DNA of 64,000 nt, taken from NCBI GenBank assembly GCA_013399015.1, contig VWZX01006809.1, positions 158,501 through 222,500 on the forward strand, in the 5' to 3' direction. This document shows positions 61,860 through 64,000 of the stretch, piece after piece; position 1 is the stretch's first letter; each line of letters begins with the position of its first letter. Source of the DNA: Galbula dea. Taxonomy: Eukaryota; Chordata; Aves; Piciformes; Galbulidae. A program made the position numbers and the translations under genes. Below the pieces are notes generated by a model. The model made no database searches and was not told the origin of the DNA. It saw only the letters and a list, made by a program, of their open reading frames with translations.

Positions 61860-63259
61860 CTAGGGAAGAAAATACATTCAGAGTTCAGGCATTGTCACAA
61901 ATACTTAACTGAACCTCTCCAAGGATCCAAGTCAAAGCCCCAAAAATTCAGTGCAAAGATTCCCATTTCAAGAGGATCTCAGACAGACCCCACGCCAATG
62001 CTGTTTCCACCCTGCAACGATACCAGTTTGGACATGGCCTGCTTCCTATATTCTATCCCAAAACATCTGCCGCTGGCCACTGCAGACAAAACGCCAGGGA
62101 CAAAATGCTTTTCTAGGAACAGAAAACAGGAATGTAATCAGAAAAGGAGTTGTAGGTGCTGTCCTACCCAATGGGGCAGATAAGAAGATCTCATGATCTC
62201 TTATCAGAGCCTGTTTTGAAGCAAAGGTCTGTTCACTACAATTTACAACAAGCCCTATCCTCCCTTCCTTTGTCTTAAGATATCCCCAGGAATGGTGGAA
62301 ACAACAGCTGAAAGGGGCCCTGGAAGGAAGAAGCAGCCTGCTGGAGTGCAAGGACAACTTGAGGTTTGTTAAGAGTCAACCAGAGCACTAAATTAAAGCC
62401 TGAAACACAGAAGTTGCTGAAGAAAACCCCTGGGCCAACCACACACTTTCCATCTGTGGAGGTCCTTGAGGAAAATTAGATACACACCTATCAGGACTGA
62501 GAAAGTTAAAGGAGTACACCACCTCTTGGAAGTTGAATCCTGGTTTTGACTGTCTGACATACAGACTTCTCACAAAAGAGCAGAACAGGGACACTAGCTA
62601 AAGTATCTCAGCTTTCTGACAGAAAATCCCACTGGAACTAAAACTACCTGTCCTTTCCAAACTAGTTAAAACAGACGAAGAATCACAGCGTTAACCTCTG
62701 AGAGTTGCCAACTGTCAGAACCACCCAGGGCTTCTCATAGAGGAAAATGCAAGAAGGAAAGTGCTGCTGCAATTTACTCAAACCATTTTCTTCTCCTATC
62801 AGCTTCAGATCTAATGAACTGTGGTGTCACCTTCCCCCTGGATTCTCACCCAAATAACAATTTATTAATTATTTCTGCCAGTGGAATGCTGGGATCATAC
62901 TATAGTGCTCATGCATCCAGAGTAAGATCAAGCAGCTGCTGCTGGGGCACAAGAGAGCAGTATGTTTAATGAAATAAACAGTCTGTTTGAACAGACTGGA
63001 AACCGAAACTGATCAACAATTCTTTCCTCAATACTGCCCCTATGCCAAGCCACAGCACACTCATGACTGTTGTCGCTGGAACCAAGTACTCTGCCAGAAT
63101 CAGAAAGAAGTTTATCACCAGAGCATTAAATACTCTCTGGACACATTTCTAAGTGCATCCCTCCTATGTGTAAGTGAACATTTTTTAATGAAATCAGATG
63201 AGACTGGTTTAAAAAAAACCAAAACAACACACAAACCAAAAACCAGACAATTTTCTGTT

Positions 63260-63340
63260 CATCAAGCATCATTTTTGCCTTTTTTTTTTTTTTTTTTTTA
63301 ACCCTAACTCTGTAGGGAACATCAAGCCTCATCTTTCCTG
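63260..63340 (-). repeat. T20 tract flanked by imperfect direct repeats
   Basis: An uninterrupted run of 20 T (63280-63299) followed by AACCCTAACTCTG. CATCAAGCATCATTTTTGCC at 63260 and CATCAAGCCTCATCTTTCC at 63320 flank it, 60 bases apart. Read on the minus strand this is a very short sequence with a poly(A) tail between target-site-like duplications. Confidence 0.6.
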
Positions 63341-63713
63341 GGGTTCCTGTGAATTGCAGAAGTGTCTCCTGGAATTCTTACCTCTTTCCTTAGGAAGTTT
63401 AGATTTATTAAGACAGGTGCCCCTTCACCTTAGGATATAAGAGGTATACAAACAAAATATATTTTAAATAGGTTTAAAAAGGGGAAAGTAGCCACTGTGA
63501 GCAAGAAAGCAAAGCACAGGATGTAAGTGCTGTGACCAGAGGAACTTTATTCCAGTGTCTGTGTGCCCAGGAGAGGACTCTGCACTTTATGGTTTGATAA
63601 AGTCAGCCCTATGAGCAGTAACCAGCTCCAACCTCTCCCCCAAAGGGGACTGAACTATGACAACCCACGTCATAGTAAAAGGAAAAACGTGTATAACTAG
63701 CTTATTCAGAGAA

Positions 63714-63865
63714 TTATATCAGAGTGGTTTGGGCTGGAAGGGGCCTTAAAGATATCTAGTTCCACCCACCCTGCCATGAGCAAGGACACCTTCAAGTAGA
63801 GCTGGTTGCTCAAAGCCCCATCCAACCTGGCCTTGTACAATTCCATGGAAGGGGTGTTCATTAAG
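63714..63865 (-). mobile_element. CR1 3'-end fragment (minus orientation)
   Basis: ATATCAGAGTGGTTTGGGCT, then GGAAGGGGCCTTAAAGATAT, CTAGTTCCACCCACCCTGCC and GGTTGCTCAAAGCCCCATCC match the reverse complement of a CR1 end. It breaks off after the CAACCTGGCC segment. Intronic in HS1BP3. Confidence 0.9.
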
Positions 63866-64000
63866 TGAAGACAAAATATCGGACACAAATTAACCAGTAA
63901 ACATTTTTAGTTCTCTGTATTTTATTTATAGTCTAACTACAAGTATACAGATTATTATTTATTTATATTACCACAGCACCTAGGAATCCTATTCCCAAAC

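Larger units (their letters stand above)
61860..64000 (-). other. Part of HS1BP3 intron 1
   Basis: Sequence upstream of exon 2 on the minus strand. No CpG-rich promoter, no ATG-plus-donor combination resembling human exon 1 and no other gene are visible, so the first exon is inferred to lie beyond the window. It holds a T20 tract and a CR1 fragment. Confidence 0.7.

Noticed and set aside
63296..63310. Telomere-like TAACCCTAAC
   Set aside because: Only about one and a half units; too short to call an interstitial telomeric repeat on its own. Mentioned only as part of the T20 insertion finding.

Overview
This window looks like non-repetitive vertebrate nuclear DNA, most probably avian. The evidence is the set of CR1 non-LTR retrotransposon fragments with the typical bird 3' end (repeats of ATTCTRTG), an LTR of the type common in bird genomes, very low gene density, large introns and GT-AG splicing. 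The species cannot be fixed from the sequence. There are no bacterial-type operons, CRISPR arrays or rRNA genes.

Only one protein-coding gene can be supported. It is on the minus strand and is the orthologue of HS1BP3 (HCLS1-binding protein 3), a PX-domain protein. Six coding exons were assembled by hand from splice sites and reading phase: 61694-61859, 53468-53675, 51121-51343, 29361-29512, 28705-28840 and 21741-21969. All exon junction phases agree, giving about 370 codons plus a stop. The first coding exon (about 12 codons in human) and the promoter were not found and probably lie beyond base 64000. The 3'UTR runs downwards from 21740, and three AATAAA signals (minus strand) lie between 20254 and 20421.

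Layout: 1 to about 20.2 kb is intergenic, with one full-looking CR1 3' end at 15.7-16.2 kb. From 20.3 kb to the right edge everything lies within HS1BP3. Intron 4 (29.5-51.1 kb) is the largest and holds most of the repeats: two CR1 copies, one with an eroded reverse-transcriptase region, a GT-rich G-quadruplex-prone tract, a MIR-like SINE tail, another CR1 3' end and an ERV LTR. Intron 2 holds two adjacent CR1 fragments. Intron 3 has a long purine tract. The visible part of intron 1 has a T20 tract flanked by direct repeats and another CR1.

I did not find a convincing undescribed biological system. The most interesting points are an expanded, pure-glutamate triplet repeat in HS1BP3 exon 4, head-to-head CR1 fragments inside the very short intron 5 that could fold on each other, a 20-bp perfect palindrome in intron 4, and several low-complexity tracts able to form non-B DNA.
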